Shown here: piece by piece, positions 1 to 10,710 of the stretch
Position numbering within the stretch: position 1 is the first letter of the stretch
Layout: each line of letters starts with the position of its first letter
Assembly (NCBI GenBank): GCA_015179125.1
Contig: WHVA01000425.1
Location: 1 to 64,000, forward strand
Direction of reading: 5' to 3'
From: Gautieria morchelliformis
Lineage: Eukaryota > Basidiomycota > Agaricomycetes > Gomphales > Gomphaceae
Length of the DNA: 64,000 nucleotides
Notes under the pieces: generated by a model
The model's input: only the letters and a program-made list of their open reading frames with translations
Databases searched by the model: none
What the model was told of the DNA's origin: nothing
Translations under genes and position numbers: made by a program

Positions 1-1182
1 CTCACTAAGGGTACAACCTCTCATAGCATGCTTGGAATTCCCATTCCTGTCTATGAGCGCTCTCTCTCCTCCATCAGAAAGAACTCTGACAAGGCTGACA
101 TGCTGAGAAAGGCCAGTCTCCTCATCTGGGATGAGGCTGCAATGCAGCATCGCCATGCCATAGAGGCCATTGACAGGACACTGAGGGATTTCCTTGACCA
201 GCCTGACTGACCCTGTGGTGGCATCACAGTCGCATTTGGAGGTGACTTTCAGCAGACTCTCCCAATTGTCCCTAAAGGCTCCAAGGAGGATATCGTGGGA
301 GCTACCCTTCAGAAGTCATATCTGTGGCCAAAGATCAAGGTCCTCCATCTGACAGAGAACATGTGGGTGAGAAATGACCCTGACAGAGCCAGATTTGCAG
401 AATGGCTGCAGAATGTGGGCCAGGGAAAGGATCTCCCACTGGATCATACCCTCTCACTCCCTCAACACATGGTTTGCGGCCCTGGAATTGAAGATCTGAT
501 CCAGGAAATATACCCTGGCATTGGAAATCCAGTCCCTGCGCAGGATGATTACTTTTTGGAGCGTGCCATCCTCTGTGCCAGAAACACTGAGGTCAATGAG
601 ATCAATTCCATGGTGTTTAGGGAGTTTCCAGGTGATGCTCAGGTCTTGCACTGTGCAAATTCCATTACGGAATCCGATGATGCAGATAGGTATCCTGCAG
701 AGTATCTGAATTCCATAGAGATGGGCAGTCTTCCTCCTGCTCGCTTGGCAGTCAAGCCTGGAGTGCCTCTGATGCTGTTGCGCAATTTGGATCAGAGGCA
801 AGGACTATGCAATGGGACAAGGCTGCGGTTGGTGAGGATGAACATTAGAGTGTTGGAGGTCAGGATCATCTCAGGTCCATGTGCAGGAAATATTGCTTTC
901 ATCCCCAGGATCATCATTAAGCCATCAGAGGGAGAATTGCCATTTGTGCTGCAAAGGAGGCAGTTTCCAGTGCGTTTGGCATTTGCAATGACTATCAACA
1001 AGTCTCAGGGACAGTCTTTGGGTACGGTTGGGCTGGACCTGAGATATCCAGTGTTTGGACATGGTCAATTGTATGTTGGTGTATCAAGGGGGACCAACTG
1101 GAACAGGGTTAAGGTCTTGCTTGAGGAGGGTGTGCAAACCAAAAATATTGTATATGAAGATGTATTACTTAGAGCTCCTTGA
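1..1182 (+). pseudogene. Helitron helicase, C-terminal part, one in-frame stop
   Basis: Reads from base 1 in frame 1. Pif1/RecD-like superfamily 1 helicase motifs appear in order: TSHSMLGIPIP at the left edge, the Walker B-like LLIWDEAAM (about codons 40-48), VAFGGDFQQTLPIVPKGS (motif III region), then near the C-terminus AFAMTINKSQGQSL (motif V) and LYVGVSRGT (motif VI). The protein unwinds DNA during rolling-circle transposition. A TGA at 208-210 interrupts the frame just before motif III; both sides are in the same frame, so it is a single substitution-type lesion or a read error. The Walker A motif and Rep domain lie outside the window. The stop at 1180-1182 is followed by the 3' terminal region. 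Confidence 0.92.
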
Positions 1183-1318
1183 ACTGTAACATTCACTTCC
1201 CTGCTACAATTTACTTAGTATTTCCTTAGTATACGTTTTCTTGATGCAAGTTTTTATTGTCTCAATGCCTGTGAATTTACTGATGCGTTTGACCTTACCG
1301 ATGCATTTGACCTAAACC

Positions 1319-1346
1319 CCCGCGCGAAGCGCGGGTACCCACCTAG
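1319..1346 (+). other. Helitron 3' terminal hairpin and CTAG end
   Basis: Stem CCCGCGC / GCGCGGG with a GAA loop at 1319-1335, spacer TACCCAC, then CTAG. This matches the family rule of a short GC palindrome about 10 nt upstream of CTRR, which acts as the replication terminator for the rolling circle. Confidence 0.93.
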
Positions 1347-1370
1347 TTAGACCTAAAGACTACAAAATCG

Positions 1371-2147
1371 ATGACTAAGTCCATTCACCTGATCGACCCC
1401 TCGAACTTCATTGACGAACGCCAGCTGGACTTCACCTTGTTCAGCGAAGCGTACCACAATTTCATTAGATGCCTCGAACTATGCATGGCACCCGGGTCCA
1501 GACTCCCGCTCGCGTGGGCCGAGCACTTCAACCACTGCAGCACGGACCCACGCATGAAATCAGCCTTCAAGACATTTCTGTACATGGACATCAAAATGCA
1601 TCAACAACTCTTTGACAAGCCGTTCGCACCTGACACGCGCAGCGCGGAATACTCAGACGCCTGGCTGCTAGCAGATAGAGAGGTAAACGAAGAGCGGATA
1701 ACAGAGATGATAAGATCATCGGTCCGCACAGAACTGGCGGTCCAACCTCGCGACCTCCCAACCGGAACCAATACCGCTACCAACCTTACAACACCCCCGG
1801 TCCAAACGACGCAGGCAGTTCACGCCACAACAATGGACATGCCCCAGCGCCCTTTTGGCCCAAGGCAGAGCAGGATGCGAGGCCTAAGCTCTGTCTCAAA
1901 TGCGGCCTCAGTGACTCCCATATCTCCATCCAATGCACTTCAGCAACCATTCACGGCCACGCGGACCGCAAAACCAACGTCTCGGCCAAAGACAAAAAGC
2001 TCTTCTATAACACGGACTCCGCCGCTGTGTGTTTCAAGTACAACCTCACAGGGGCATGCACAGCCACCACTGAAGGTCAACCCCCCACACCGTTGCACCC
2101 TGTGCCTCACAGGGTCGCACGGGGCAGTCAAATGCCCTAGAATCTGA
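1371..2147 (+). pseudogene. DIRS-like gag-type ORF
   Basis: Opens with MTKSIHLIDPSNF and continues as an alpha-helical, Pro/Thr-rich protein ending in a Cys/His cluster of the CxxC...H...C kind (CTLCLTGSHGAVKC). This is typical of the nucleic-acid-binding end of the first ORF of these elements. Assignment rests on position and the Cys/His box, not on clear homology. The region is not fully open. Confidence 0.6.
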
Positions 2148-2307
2148 GCGCTTCAAGATAATAACACCGTACATAGCACCAGCATTCAGCCAGCTTCTTG
2201 ACCGATTTAATCTCTCCAACCTGTATCCCAACGTTGTACTCGATATCACGCAAGGCTCCCCCATCGGCACCCCACCCCCCCTCACCGAAACCTTCATCCC
2301 GCCCAAC

Positions 2308-4135
2308 ATGAAAACGGCTTTAGACCACCCTGAAATAATCGACGAACACCTGGAGGAAGAAATCACTGCCGGTCATATGTCCGGACCATTCACCACCGAG
2401 GAAGCACACACGATCTTTGGTGGCCACTTCCGCACCTCGCCGCTGGGCCTGGTGGAGAAGGAACTGGGATCGGCAAAATGGCGCCTCATAAGGAATGCCT
2501 CGAAGAGAGACGCTCACGGCATATCCGTCAACGACATGCTAAATTCCAATGACTTCCTGACCCGATGGGGCTCGGCGTGGATGGTAGCACAATACGTGAG
2601 TACAGATCAAACTCCCACATCACCAAACCCACTACAAACATCGCACGCACACAACACATACCACCGCACCGTCATGTTCACGACGCATGCACCCAGCTAC
2701 ACGCCTCTGAACGGCGCCCGCATGCGCCTCACATCCCAACGGCATCCCACACGCCTCCTGACGGCGCCCACACATACCCACCAACGGTACCCCACACGCC
2801 TTCCGACAGCATCTCATGCGCGCAGACACACACGCGCGCACGACATCCCACCATTCCATCCACACCCATCCATCCGTCACACACCATGCTGACGCACACA
2901 CCTTTCGCAGCTCACCACCGCCCTGCCCGGCACGCAGGCTGCATGCCTGGACCTGCAGAAAGCGTATCGAACATGCCCTGCCTGTGCTACCGGCGCACAA
3001 GCGTTACATCGCCGTGTCATGGCGCGATCGCATCTACGTAGATCACGTCCTGCCATTCGGACTTGCCACGGCAGGCGGCATCCAAGGCAACATCGCCGAC
3101 GCCATAGTTGACATCCTGGCAGGCTACGGCTTCAAAAACATTTTCCGTTGGGTCGATGATTGTTTATTCATCCGCGAGCCTGCTGACGCAGCCGCGCACC
3201 CAGAATTCCCCATCCCTTCTCCACACACCCTGACGACAGTGTCATTCAGCTACATCCTGAGCCTAGCAACCATCACAGAAGCCACCGACCCAATGGGTGT
3301 GCCATGGCACCCGGTGCATGTGAAAGACCACAACTTCTCATACTTAGCCGAATATGTCGGCTTCCTGTGGAACTTCGCTGAACGCACCGTGGCAGTCCCA
3401 GAGCATAAACACATGAAATACTTAGCACGAACACTTGCCTACAACGCGGCCGCCAAGACCCAGCTACCCCCCACGCTGAAACTACTAGGGACGCTGCAGC
3501 ATGTCACTTTCGTCCACACCATGGGCCGCTCCTACCTACCAGCGCTAGGGGACTCAATCCCAAAATTCTTGGGTAATCGCTACGCGTGGCGCTTCATCGA
3601 CAGGCGGGTCCGAGCGGACCTTGACTGGTGGACGGATGTCCTCCGCCGCCCCAACCTCTCACGCTCACTCCTCCCTCGAGCCGTGGTAGACCACGACATA
3701 TGGGTCAACGCATCCACGTCCTGGGGAGTGGGCCTCGCCGTCGGAGACAAGTGGGCCGCTTGGCGCCTCAACGCCGGTTGGAACCAGGAGGGACGGGACA
3801 TAGGCTGGGCTGAAACGATTGCTGTTGAAGTCGCGGCTCTGTGGATCCACTCCCAGGGCATCACGGATTCCCACGTCAGGGTCAACAGCGATAACACGGG
3901 CGTCATCTTCGCGCTGGCCAGGGGACGATCACGCAACCCCCAACGCAACGACGCCATTCGTCGTATTTCCATTCTGCTCGAACCAATCAATGTCTCCCTT
4001 GATCTCAAGTACGTGCCATCTGCAGAGAACAGGGCGGACTCCGTCTCTCGCGGTGAGGTGGGCCTGCCCGAGTTGCGCCTCCACCCAACCTTAGCCCTAC
4101 CTGAGGCGCTCATCCCGATCTTCACCTATGCTTAG
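2308..4135 (+). pseudogene. DIRS-like reverse transcriptase and RNase H
   Basis: N-terminal part (2308-2595) has the RT entry region ending SAWMVAQY. After a long intron-like stretch the palm resumes with ACLDLQKAYR (motif A), VDHVLPFGLATAGGIQGN (motif B) and FRWVDDCLF (motif C, VDD). From about 3690 an RNase H domain follows: DHDIWVNAS, GWAETIAVEVAALW, VNSDNTGVIFALARG and ENRADSVSRG. This RT to RNase H arrangement with a VDD core matches DIRS-type enzymes. It would copy element RNA to DNA. It overlaps the recombinase ORF. Confidence 0.85.
2596..2910 (+). other. Probable spliceosomal intron in the DIRS-like pol
   Basis: Begins GTGAGT directly after the codon for MVAQY and ends TTTCGCAG directly before LTTALPGTQAACLDLQKAY. 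The 315-nt stretch is C/A-rich with imperfect tandem repetition (variants of CACACGCCTCCTGACGG). Spliceosomal introns inside pol are known for DIRS-type elements. At 315 nt it is much longer than the other introns seen in this window. Confidence 0.75.
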
Positions 4136-5399
4136 GAGAGAAGAGATTCAGGCTGTGCGACGTGCCAGCCCGTTGCGTGCGGGAGGGGTGGCGAACGACA
4201 ACACACCCTTACCGCATCCCGTGCGCCAACGCAAACCACGAGTGTCGCGTGACCCCAAAAACTTCCTTGCCCCATCACCATTCCGTCCCCACGTCCTCGC
4301 TGCTGAGTGCACCACCTCGTGGCTCACTCCATACTCCATTGACCGTGCTTCTTCTTGTCATTCTTCCTTCCCTCCTGATCACATCGCGCGAATGTGCCAA
4401 GTATGTTCCAACGGAGTTGTTACCGGCACCCGCAGAGGCTGGGGTGCCGGCATCTTGAGATTCAATCAATACTGTGATTCCATTAATCTACCTGAGAGTG
4501 ATCGCATGCCAGCGTCTGAGATGCTCCTTTCCCTATTCGTGACTAATTGTGGTGCAGGGGCCGTCAGTGAGTCGTGCATATCGACATGGCTTGCCGGCTT
4601 GCACCGGTGGCACCAACTGAACGACGCGCCCTGGCATGGGGGCGGCTTGCTAGCCTTGGCCAAAAGAGGTGCCGCCAACGCAACCCCCCCTTCGTCCACA
4701 CGTAAGACCCGCAACCCCGTCACACTGGCACATTTGAACTACCTGCGCGACCATTTGGGTTTGACCAATTCATTTGATGCAGCCGTTTTCGCGGTGGCTT
4801 CCATCGCCTTCTGGGCATGCTGCCACCTAGCCGAACTCACTGTCCCTTCCCGCAACGCGTTTGACCCTATCTTCCATGTTTCACGATCCTCCACAGTCAC
4901 CCGCGGTGTTGCCAAGCAGGGCTGCCTTTTCATGACCATCCATATCCCCTTCTCCAAAACTAAGAGATCCCTCAGTGATGACCTCCAACTCATAGACATC
5001 CACGAGCCCAGCTCCCCCATCGCAGCATTCGAACACCACCTGCTCTGCAACGCCAATGTACCTGACCGAGCCCCCATGTTCACCTTTGAAACCGCCAATG
5101 GCGATTGGGCTCCCTTGACCAAGGCCTGGTTCCTAGAGCGATGCAACAAATGTTGGTCGTCTAGCGGACTCAGGCCTACCCTGGGTCATGGGTTCTGGAT
5201 CGGTGGTACCTCCCACCTCTTACTCATGGGCATCGACCCGTGGATCGTGATGGTGATAGGTAGATGGTCGTCGACGGCCTTCCTTCTGTACTGCCGCCAG
5301 ATTGAGGAAATTCTTCCCAACTTTATCAGCGAATCCTTTGACTCAGTTTCATCGCTTACTGCATGCATGTCTCAGCTAAGACAGAACATCTGCATGTAA
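4128..5399 (+). CDS. Tyrosine recombinase of the DIRS-like element
   Basis: A 423-residue open ORF overlapping the RT/RNase H ORF. The C-terminal catalytic half shows the fungal tyrosine-recombinase signature around residues 345-395: GHGFWIGGTSHLLLMGIDPW followed by VMVIGRWSSTAFLLYCRQ. A basic-helical N-terminal half (KRGAANATPPSSTRKTRNPV) fits a DNA-binding core. These enzymes integrate a circular DNA copy by strand exchange without target duplication. The ORF is open from ATG to TAA; whether every catalytic position is functional was not judged. A YR-only Crypton is the main alternative, but the adjacent RT/RNase H on the same strand argues for DIRS. Confidence 0.87.
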   Translation: MLRREEIQAVRRASPLRAGGVANDNTPLPHPVRQRKPRVSRDPKNFLAPSPFRPHVLAAECTTSWLTPYSIDRASSCHSSFPPDHIARMCQVCSNGVVTGTRRGWGAGILRFNQYCDSINLPESDRMPASEMLLSLFVTNCGAGAVSESCISTWLAGLHRWHQLNDAPWHGGGLLALAKRGAANATPPSSTRKTRNPVTLAHLNYLRDHLGLTNSFDAAVFAVASIAFWACCHLAELTVPSRNAFDPIFHVSRSSTVTRGVAKQGCLFMTIHIPFSKTKRSLSDDLQLIDIHEPSSPIAAFEHHLLCNANVPDRAPMFTFETANGDWAPLTKAWFLERCNKCWSSSGLRPTLGHGFWIGGTSHLLLMGIDPWIVMVIGRWSSTAFLLYCRQIEEILPNFISESFDSVSSLTACMSQLRQNICM

Positions 5400-5416
5400 A
5401 AAAAAAAAAAAAAAAG

Positions 5417-5808
5417 TAGTAGTAGAATCCTTTCTCATTCATGCGGCTGGGCCGCCTACGCGCACATTGTTAGGGGGTCGCGAGTAGTGACAGGCATACT
5501 CCCGGTCCGCTGCTACGCATTGGATTCAGGGTGGTAGTATGGCCTACCACGTCCTCGTGCTCAAGGCTTGTCGGCCTCGGACTTGTCCGACACAATCACG
5601 TCATGGTATGGACGTGTTGTGGGTTGCACGCCCTGCAACCGGGAGTTCCCGCCTTTCTGGCAACTCCCGCGGTCGGGTCCTCGGCCGACAAAACCCTCTC
5701 CCCCCCAAACCTGGCGAAAACAAGTGACCTCACGGTTGGTCAGCTTGTTTGTCGCCCACAGCTCTCACGATTCAGCGTTCCATTAATCAGCTATTGCCTC
5801 CACTCATT
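5417..5808. other. No gene seen; possible DIRS 3' terminal region
   Basis: Begins with three GTA repeats after the A-run, then GC-rich sequence with short palindromic pieces. No ORF with recognisable content. It could hold the 3' terminal repeats of the DIRS-like element, but I could not find their partner. Confidence 0.4.
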
Positions 5809-7382
5809 ATGACCACTAACCAATATAATCGGGAACCCTACAGGGAGGAACCAATACATGGAGTGTCGTGCCTGCACCATCCCCATACAACTATAGATTG
5901 TACTAGTCTAAGTGAAAATGTACTGAAGCCGAGCCAAACGACGAGGTAATAAGCAATCACCTAATCGAATATCACCGTCGTGGCATCACAAGTAGAAAAC
6001 AAATGAGTGAGTTACTTTGGGTCGAGCACCAGGTGAAAATAAGGTAAATGAACACTTTCTTCCTTCGAATAGCAACTCAGGACAATCAGTGGAATGACTG
6101 TAGATCGTCGGCGTGCAGTATTAGGACTAACTGCTTCCAGTGCAACAACTCATGCTCTCCCAGAGACTGCAAAGCGGCAACTTGTTTTAGATCAAATGGC
6201 GAAGGATCCTACATGGCGACGTGGGCCCAAACTGATTGTGGAGGCCATTGCTAGGGAGACTGGGAACCATTTAACTCAGTAAGTCAAATAAGTAGCTGTT
6301 TCGGTCTTGACTTACGTTGACCGTTCAAGGGAGTATGTTAGGGATGAGATGCGGATCCAAGATCCACTAGGGTTTGAGCTTCGTGAACTTACCGCTAAGA
6401 AAATATCCTGGCAAGTGTTAGTTGTCCTTGGACCACATCATGAGTGGAGTGGGGACGGTCATGAAAAACTATCAAAGATCGGGTTTCCGGTTTGGGCCCT
6501 TCGAGACGTGTGGTCAGGTAAATGGTTGGGAATCTGGGTGGTTCCCAATAATCGGTTGAAGCATGCCATCGCATATCTATATCTATCCTTGGTTGAAAGC
6601 CTTGGTGGTTTGTGACTTGTGAGACAGCGTAAACTTTGATATATTGCTTATTAGATATTAGGTATGCCAATTCAAACCACCACAGACTGTGGCAGCGAAA
6701 CTATCACAGTTTTCGGCCTTGCACATGCAATGCGGTAGGTATTTATGACACGTTTTGTTGCGACCAACATAGAAGTCTACTGATTGTTTAGGGAACAGTT
6801 TTCACCGCAACTCTCTACTGATGAACTACAAGCACATAAGTTCCTTAAGTCTGTTCATAATACGACAATTGAACGGGGCTGGCTTCAACTTCGGTTACAG
6901 TGGGGTGACAACATAAAATATTTTGGGAGGCTGGCGATGGTATATACAATCCCTCAAATCCAAACCACTAGTTCATCATCAATTATTCTATCTCTTAATT
7001 GGTGTACTAATATGTTTCAAGTGAACTGGTCCAATGGCTGTGGCCTACAATGATTCAAAAGGAATTAGATGAGCTTTGATATCAGTTCAACAATCATGTT
7101 GTGCGAAAGGTCAATGGGAAAGTTTCACTATCAGGTGTTTCCCCTAACATTGCATATGTGTTACCTGACCAATATGGCGGTGAGAATCATATTCAGCCCG
7201 TTGACAAACTAGTGGCACAAGGGTTGATGGAAGCTATCGGTGGTAAGGAACTTATTCAGTTTGTGGGTGAAGAGTATGCTTCATGTGCAGCTGAGGTTTT
7301 TCATTCACTGGGTGTTGAGAGACTCACGATGCAAAATGTATGGGTTATCTTCAAGGATATGTTGCTGCTGATGCATCCCTAA
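5809..7382 (+). CDS. Integrase-core (rve) domain protein, spliced, probably degenerate
   Basis: Multi-exon gene of an Agaricomycete integrase-core family. N-terminus MTTNQYN at 5809, then a helical exon (LIEYHRRGITSRKQMSELLW, near 5962-6042), then exons starting MTVDRRRAVLGL (about 6094), EYVRDEMRIQDPLGFE (about 6330), MPIQTTTDCGSET (about 6661), EQFSPQLSTDELQAHKF (about 6790) and LVQWLWPTMIQKELDE (about 7025), ending VIFKDMLLLMHP. Short introns with GT...AG ends separate them. The DDE-type triad is visible: D in EWSGDGHEKL, D in TTDCGSE, E in NTTIERGWL. The family is dispersed and transposase-like; I infer it is either a domesticated integrase or the core of an unclassified element. No flanking repeats were found. 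There is at least one interruption near the 3' end, so it may be a pseudogene. It converges with the alpha-kinase gene, 138 bp apart. Confidence 0.72.
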
Positions 7383-7519
7383 TTAAAAAAAGAATTATTT
7401 TTTGCCATTCAGAATGAAGACAGGCAGAACATTTAAATCTTCAACAACGGGTGATTAAAGGAACCATAGTAAACTAGCGATGAAGAAACTATGCCATTGT
7501 AATTTTAAAGCTCCCACTG

Positions 7520-9660
7520 TCAGTGAAGATTCTGAGGCTTTATAGCCGGTAACGCCTCCATTTGAGGGACAGCTATATCATTAAGTGGTGCCGGTACAAT
7601 GACAACCTCTGTGTTGAGGCCCAACTTGCAACAGATTTTGTTGCATTTGTGTTCCTTGAGAAACTGCAGAATTCCTGACTGACCTTTTTCCCAGAAGCCC
7701 GATGAACCATCAAATCTAGTATACAAATCAATAGTTTGCTGCAATGGAGAATAGCAACCTACGTGTGTGCTTGCGGGTCAAAAAGAACGACCCGGTTCTC
7801 TGAGTAAACAAAGCCTAACGATATGTTAAACATCATTCTGTGTTTATACCACGTGCACTTACCTTGAATGTCTACAAATACATACTCTCCCATGCTGTCA
7901 ACAACCATATGATGGGCAAATGCATCAATCCAGATCCCAAGATAATCACTATTTTTGCCGGTGTCTCCATTACCTGAAAATTTATGTTCGGTGGCCCCAG
8001 GTTCAAGTAACGGTACAGCCAGAGATACGTTCCATATTAGACTCTGGTTTGAGCGTTGCTCCGCAGGGGGATCAGGCAGTTTATCAACCAGCGTGCCCAG
8101 GAATGCACCGTTGGCATTCCACTTCATCTCTTCAAATGGACGTCAAGTACTGCTACAAGTAAAACAGATACACGTACCTGGATTATTTTTGGCACCATAC
8201 TGCTGTGCACGTCGTATGAATGAGTTGAGGAAAAACTTTCCCCATGCTAATAGCTTGAGTTCGCATTTGAGGTCATACTTATTCAGATATTCGGTATCGC
8301 CCTTCAAATTTTTTGACTGAAGTACAGCAAAACTGTTGCTCGCAGCACGCCCCTGTGTGACAGTTAAAATAGGATAGGACATTGGTAGATTGCTCACCAT
8401 AAATGCAAATTTCGCATAGTCATATCCAAGATATCCTTGTTCTTTCTTACCTGTATTGACATATTTTCACCAGTTCTTGGGAATCAAAATTGTTTTAATA
8501 TCTATGCTGTCTTCCTTTTCCGTGACCTCCCCTTCCACATTCACAACATAGGTTTCGCGATAAAATGGATATGTGTTGTATTCAATCTTGGGTGCACTAG
8601 CGTTCCCAAGACCTGTACCTGATTGGCGCCGATATGCACTCACGTAGCGTTTTGCTGATGATAGAGATGCAGTTACCCTTGATGTCCTTGTCCGATAGCA
8701 AGCTGTCCAGCTCCAGCTTTTCATGCAGGGCTTGAACGGTGCAAAAAAGGTTAGGCTCATCAATATCTAAGTAACTGCTCTCATGAACAGTCTTCGCAAC
8801 CGCAAAAACCACTTTGTATCCAGAAATGTAGACACAGCGATTCAGTATTAGATGACACATGAATCGGTAGACAAATTTCCCTCAAAAAGAACGGTTTTGG
8901 TGTGGGTTTATCAGCAATCGCAGCCTTATCATACACCTTTTCAGCATGTTTGAGCAGCTGATCTATCATTTCAGTGGCAAGTGTCGTGGCAGTGAAACCT
9001 TCGACTACTGCTGGTATTTGAATCTTACTGTGATGGTGAGCAACTTACAGGAAAATTCAGCACAAAATAACCTACTTGACAAGGCTTACAACCTCCCTTC
9101 GACCTTACAGCCAGATAATACCAAATTGTTCCATCTTGCTAAGCTTCCTCAAGGCTTGAGTTTTCTTCAGGATCTCACTACCTTTCTTGAGGCTTGGGTT
9201 CTGTGATTGTCTATTTAGATGATGGTCAGATGCGGAGCCCTCGTGTTTGGCAGTTGGCTTGAGAATATAGTTCATCACATCATCGCAGCCTATGCAATAT
9301 TCTGAGAAGAGGTCTAACAGTGATAGAGAATGACTCACCGCTGAAAAGTTGTGGCTCTATGGCACAGTCAGTTGCAGATACAGCCAGTAATATGCTGGAC
9401 TTACCCTTTTCGGCATCTTCATTGCATTTACCGCATAACTTGGATTTCAGGAACGGATAACCCACCCCGCACCCGAGGCACTGGGAAGAACCTGCATGGA
9501 TATGAGTAAAAGTAAAGGTGATTCCAACATGATTACATACTTCAATTGCTTTGTGTTTGGTTTCAGACGTTGCAGCCAGCAGTTTATCACCCTTCACACA
9601 TTGAAGTAGAATCGAGTCGAGGTGAGGGAACCTATTGGAACAAGATTGACAGTGAGTCAT
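7520..9660 (-). CDS. Alpha-type (atypical) protein kinase with N-terminal zinc fingers
   Basis: Spliced gene read right to left from ATG at 9660 (MTHCQSCSNRFPHLDSILLQC). The N-terminal part has paired CxxC clusters (CQSC, CLGC...LCGKC, YCIGC), as in fungal alpha-kinases. The kinase part follows: CELKLLAWGKFFLNSFIRRA, then AFAHHMVVDSMGEYVFVDIQ (alpha-kinase D-x-Q region), an intron (GTAAGT...TTACTCAG), RVVLFDPQAHT, another intron, and FWEKGQSGILQFLKEHKCNK with the C-terminal H-x-CN-x-x-C zinc site typical of the fold. Alpha-kinases phosphorylate Ser/Thr in helical contexts and form expanded families in mushrooms. Introns are about 35-65 nt. The middle exons (8400-8970) are hard to phase, so the gene may be damaged there. 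It is convergent with the integrase-core gene. Confidence 0.78.
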
Positions 9661-9689
9661 TGCAGAACAACGAAAAGAATGACACACTC

Positions 9690-10710
9690 ATACCAGTTTT
9701 ATACCATGTAGCATAACTGCAATCTGCCCAAGAGATGAGAGAAAATTCTAAGTGAGCCAATGCTCAGCACAATACATGCATTAGTGAGACTCACGGTTAA
9801 TATATATACAGTTAAAACTTCATCGTTACTGCTAATAGTGTATTAAAACTTCGTTGTTGCCACTAACAATGTATAACGGCTGAAACAACCAGTGCACTTC
9901 AGCTCAAACAAATTTATGTGAAAGAAAGAAAGATTACTGGGCCCATCGGGTTAAGCAGGAGGTAGCTAGTCTAGACACAGAGTCTCCATTGTATCAAATA
10001 CAACAGCGCTCCATTCCCTAAAATTTTACGACCATACTTGTATTCGCAGTTTCCCCCATGATACGAGTCAACATTAGCTGAAGTTCACTGTGATGGATCG
10101 CTCACACCGTACTTACAAAGAATTGGCCAAGTTCAACACATTGGCATTTGACTACCGGTCATCATCAATAGCAGGATGTCTTCCAGTCTTTCAGCTTGCT
10201 GTAACAGTTAGGCATCAGTTTTAATGAAACCACGAGAGTCATGGACATGGAGTCGATGACAGTCTGAAGCAGAGTTTACGGTTGACGACGGTCAGGAGTA
10301 GACTCGCCATTTCCTTTGGACTTTGTGTCACGTGATGTGCTGAGTTAGGTTCTTTGGGCGCTTAAATACATGTGGATCACAAACATGAATATTGGATGTT
10401 GACAATTGAAATCCTGCCCCTTGAATTTCAGAGGTGACAACACTCATGCACTGTAGCATCCCACACCGCTTGTGCTCCATCAATTATGCTGGTGGGGAGC
10501 CACTGCGGGATCAAGCCATCTTGCGTTACGAGCGGTTTAGGCCAAATTAGGCCGTCGGGATGCAATTAATAGACGCCCTCGATCGGTTCATTTACACAAA
10601 ACGAATCACGTACACCTGGACGATTTTTGTATGTAATGTTATATTCTGAAAAAGTTCGGACCTGCTGACACAGCCAATTCACAAAATTATACTGGCCGAC
10701 ACGCAATCTT
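9690..10710. other. No gene seen
   Basis: AT-rich. Near 9806-9875 an imperfect direct repeat (AAAACTTCATCGTTACTGCT and AAAACTTCGTTGTTGCCACT) is visible. May include the alpha-kinase promoter directly right of 9660. No coding signal found. Confidence 0.5.

Larger units (their letters stand above)
1..1346 (+). mobile_element. Helitron, 3' portion (left end outside window)
   Basis: Rolling-circle DNA transposon entering from the left edge. The visible part holds the C-terminal half of the Pif1-type helicase, about 160 bp of AT-richer 3' sequence, and a canonical 3' terminus: a 7-bp GC hairpin (1319-1335), seven bases, then CTAG (1343-1346) followed by T, as expected for insertion between A and T without target duplication. 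The replication initiator (Rep/HUH) region would lie to the left and is not visible. The element ends 24 nt upstream of the gag-like ATG of the next element, so it probably inserted into the 5' part of that DIRS-like element. Confidence 0.93.
1347..5416 (+). mobile_element. DIRS-like tyrosine-recombinase retrotransposon
   Basis: Three parts in DIRS order on one strand: gag-like ORF, reverse transcriptase plus RNase H, and a tyrosine recombinase instead of a DDE integrase. The last two ORFs overlap by 8 nt. A 19-A run (5398-5416) overlaps the final stop codon. I did not find the split terminal repeats that define complete DIRS elements; the left end is cut by the Helitron, and the 3' repeat, if present, lies in 5417-5800. 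The pol part contains a long intron-like stretch, a feature known for this family. Treated as a fossil: gag and the first part of pol carry a few breaks, the recombinase ORF is open. Confidence 0.8.

Noticed and set aside
2565-3041. + strand ORF of His/Thr/Pro-rich sequence
   Set aside because: Lies in the repeat-bearing intron of the DIRS-like pol; composition comes from CAC/CCA repeats.
5398-5416. Processed pseudogene of the recombinase transcript
   Set aside because: The element still contains an intron-like stretch and no flanking target duplication was found, so the A run alone is not enough.
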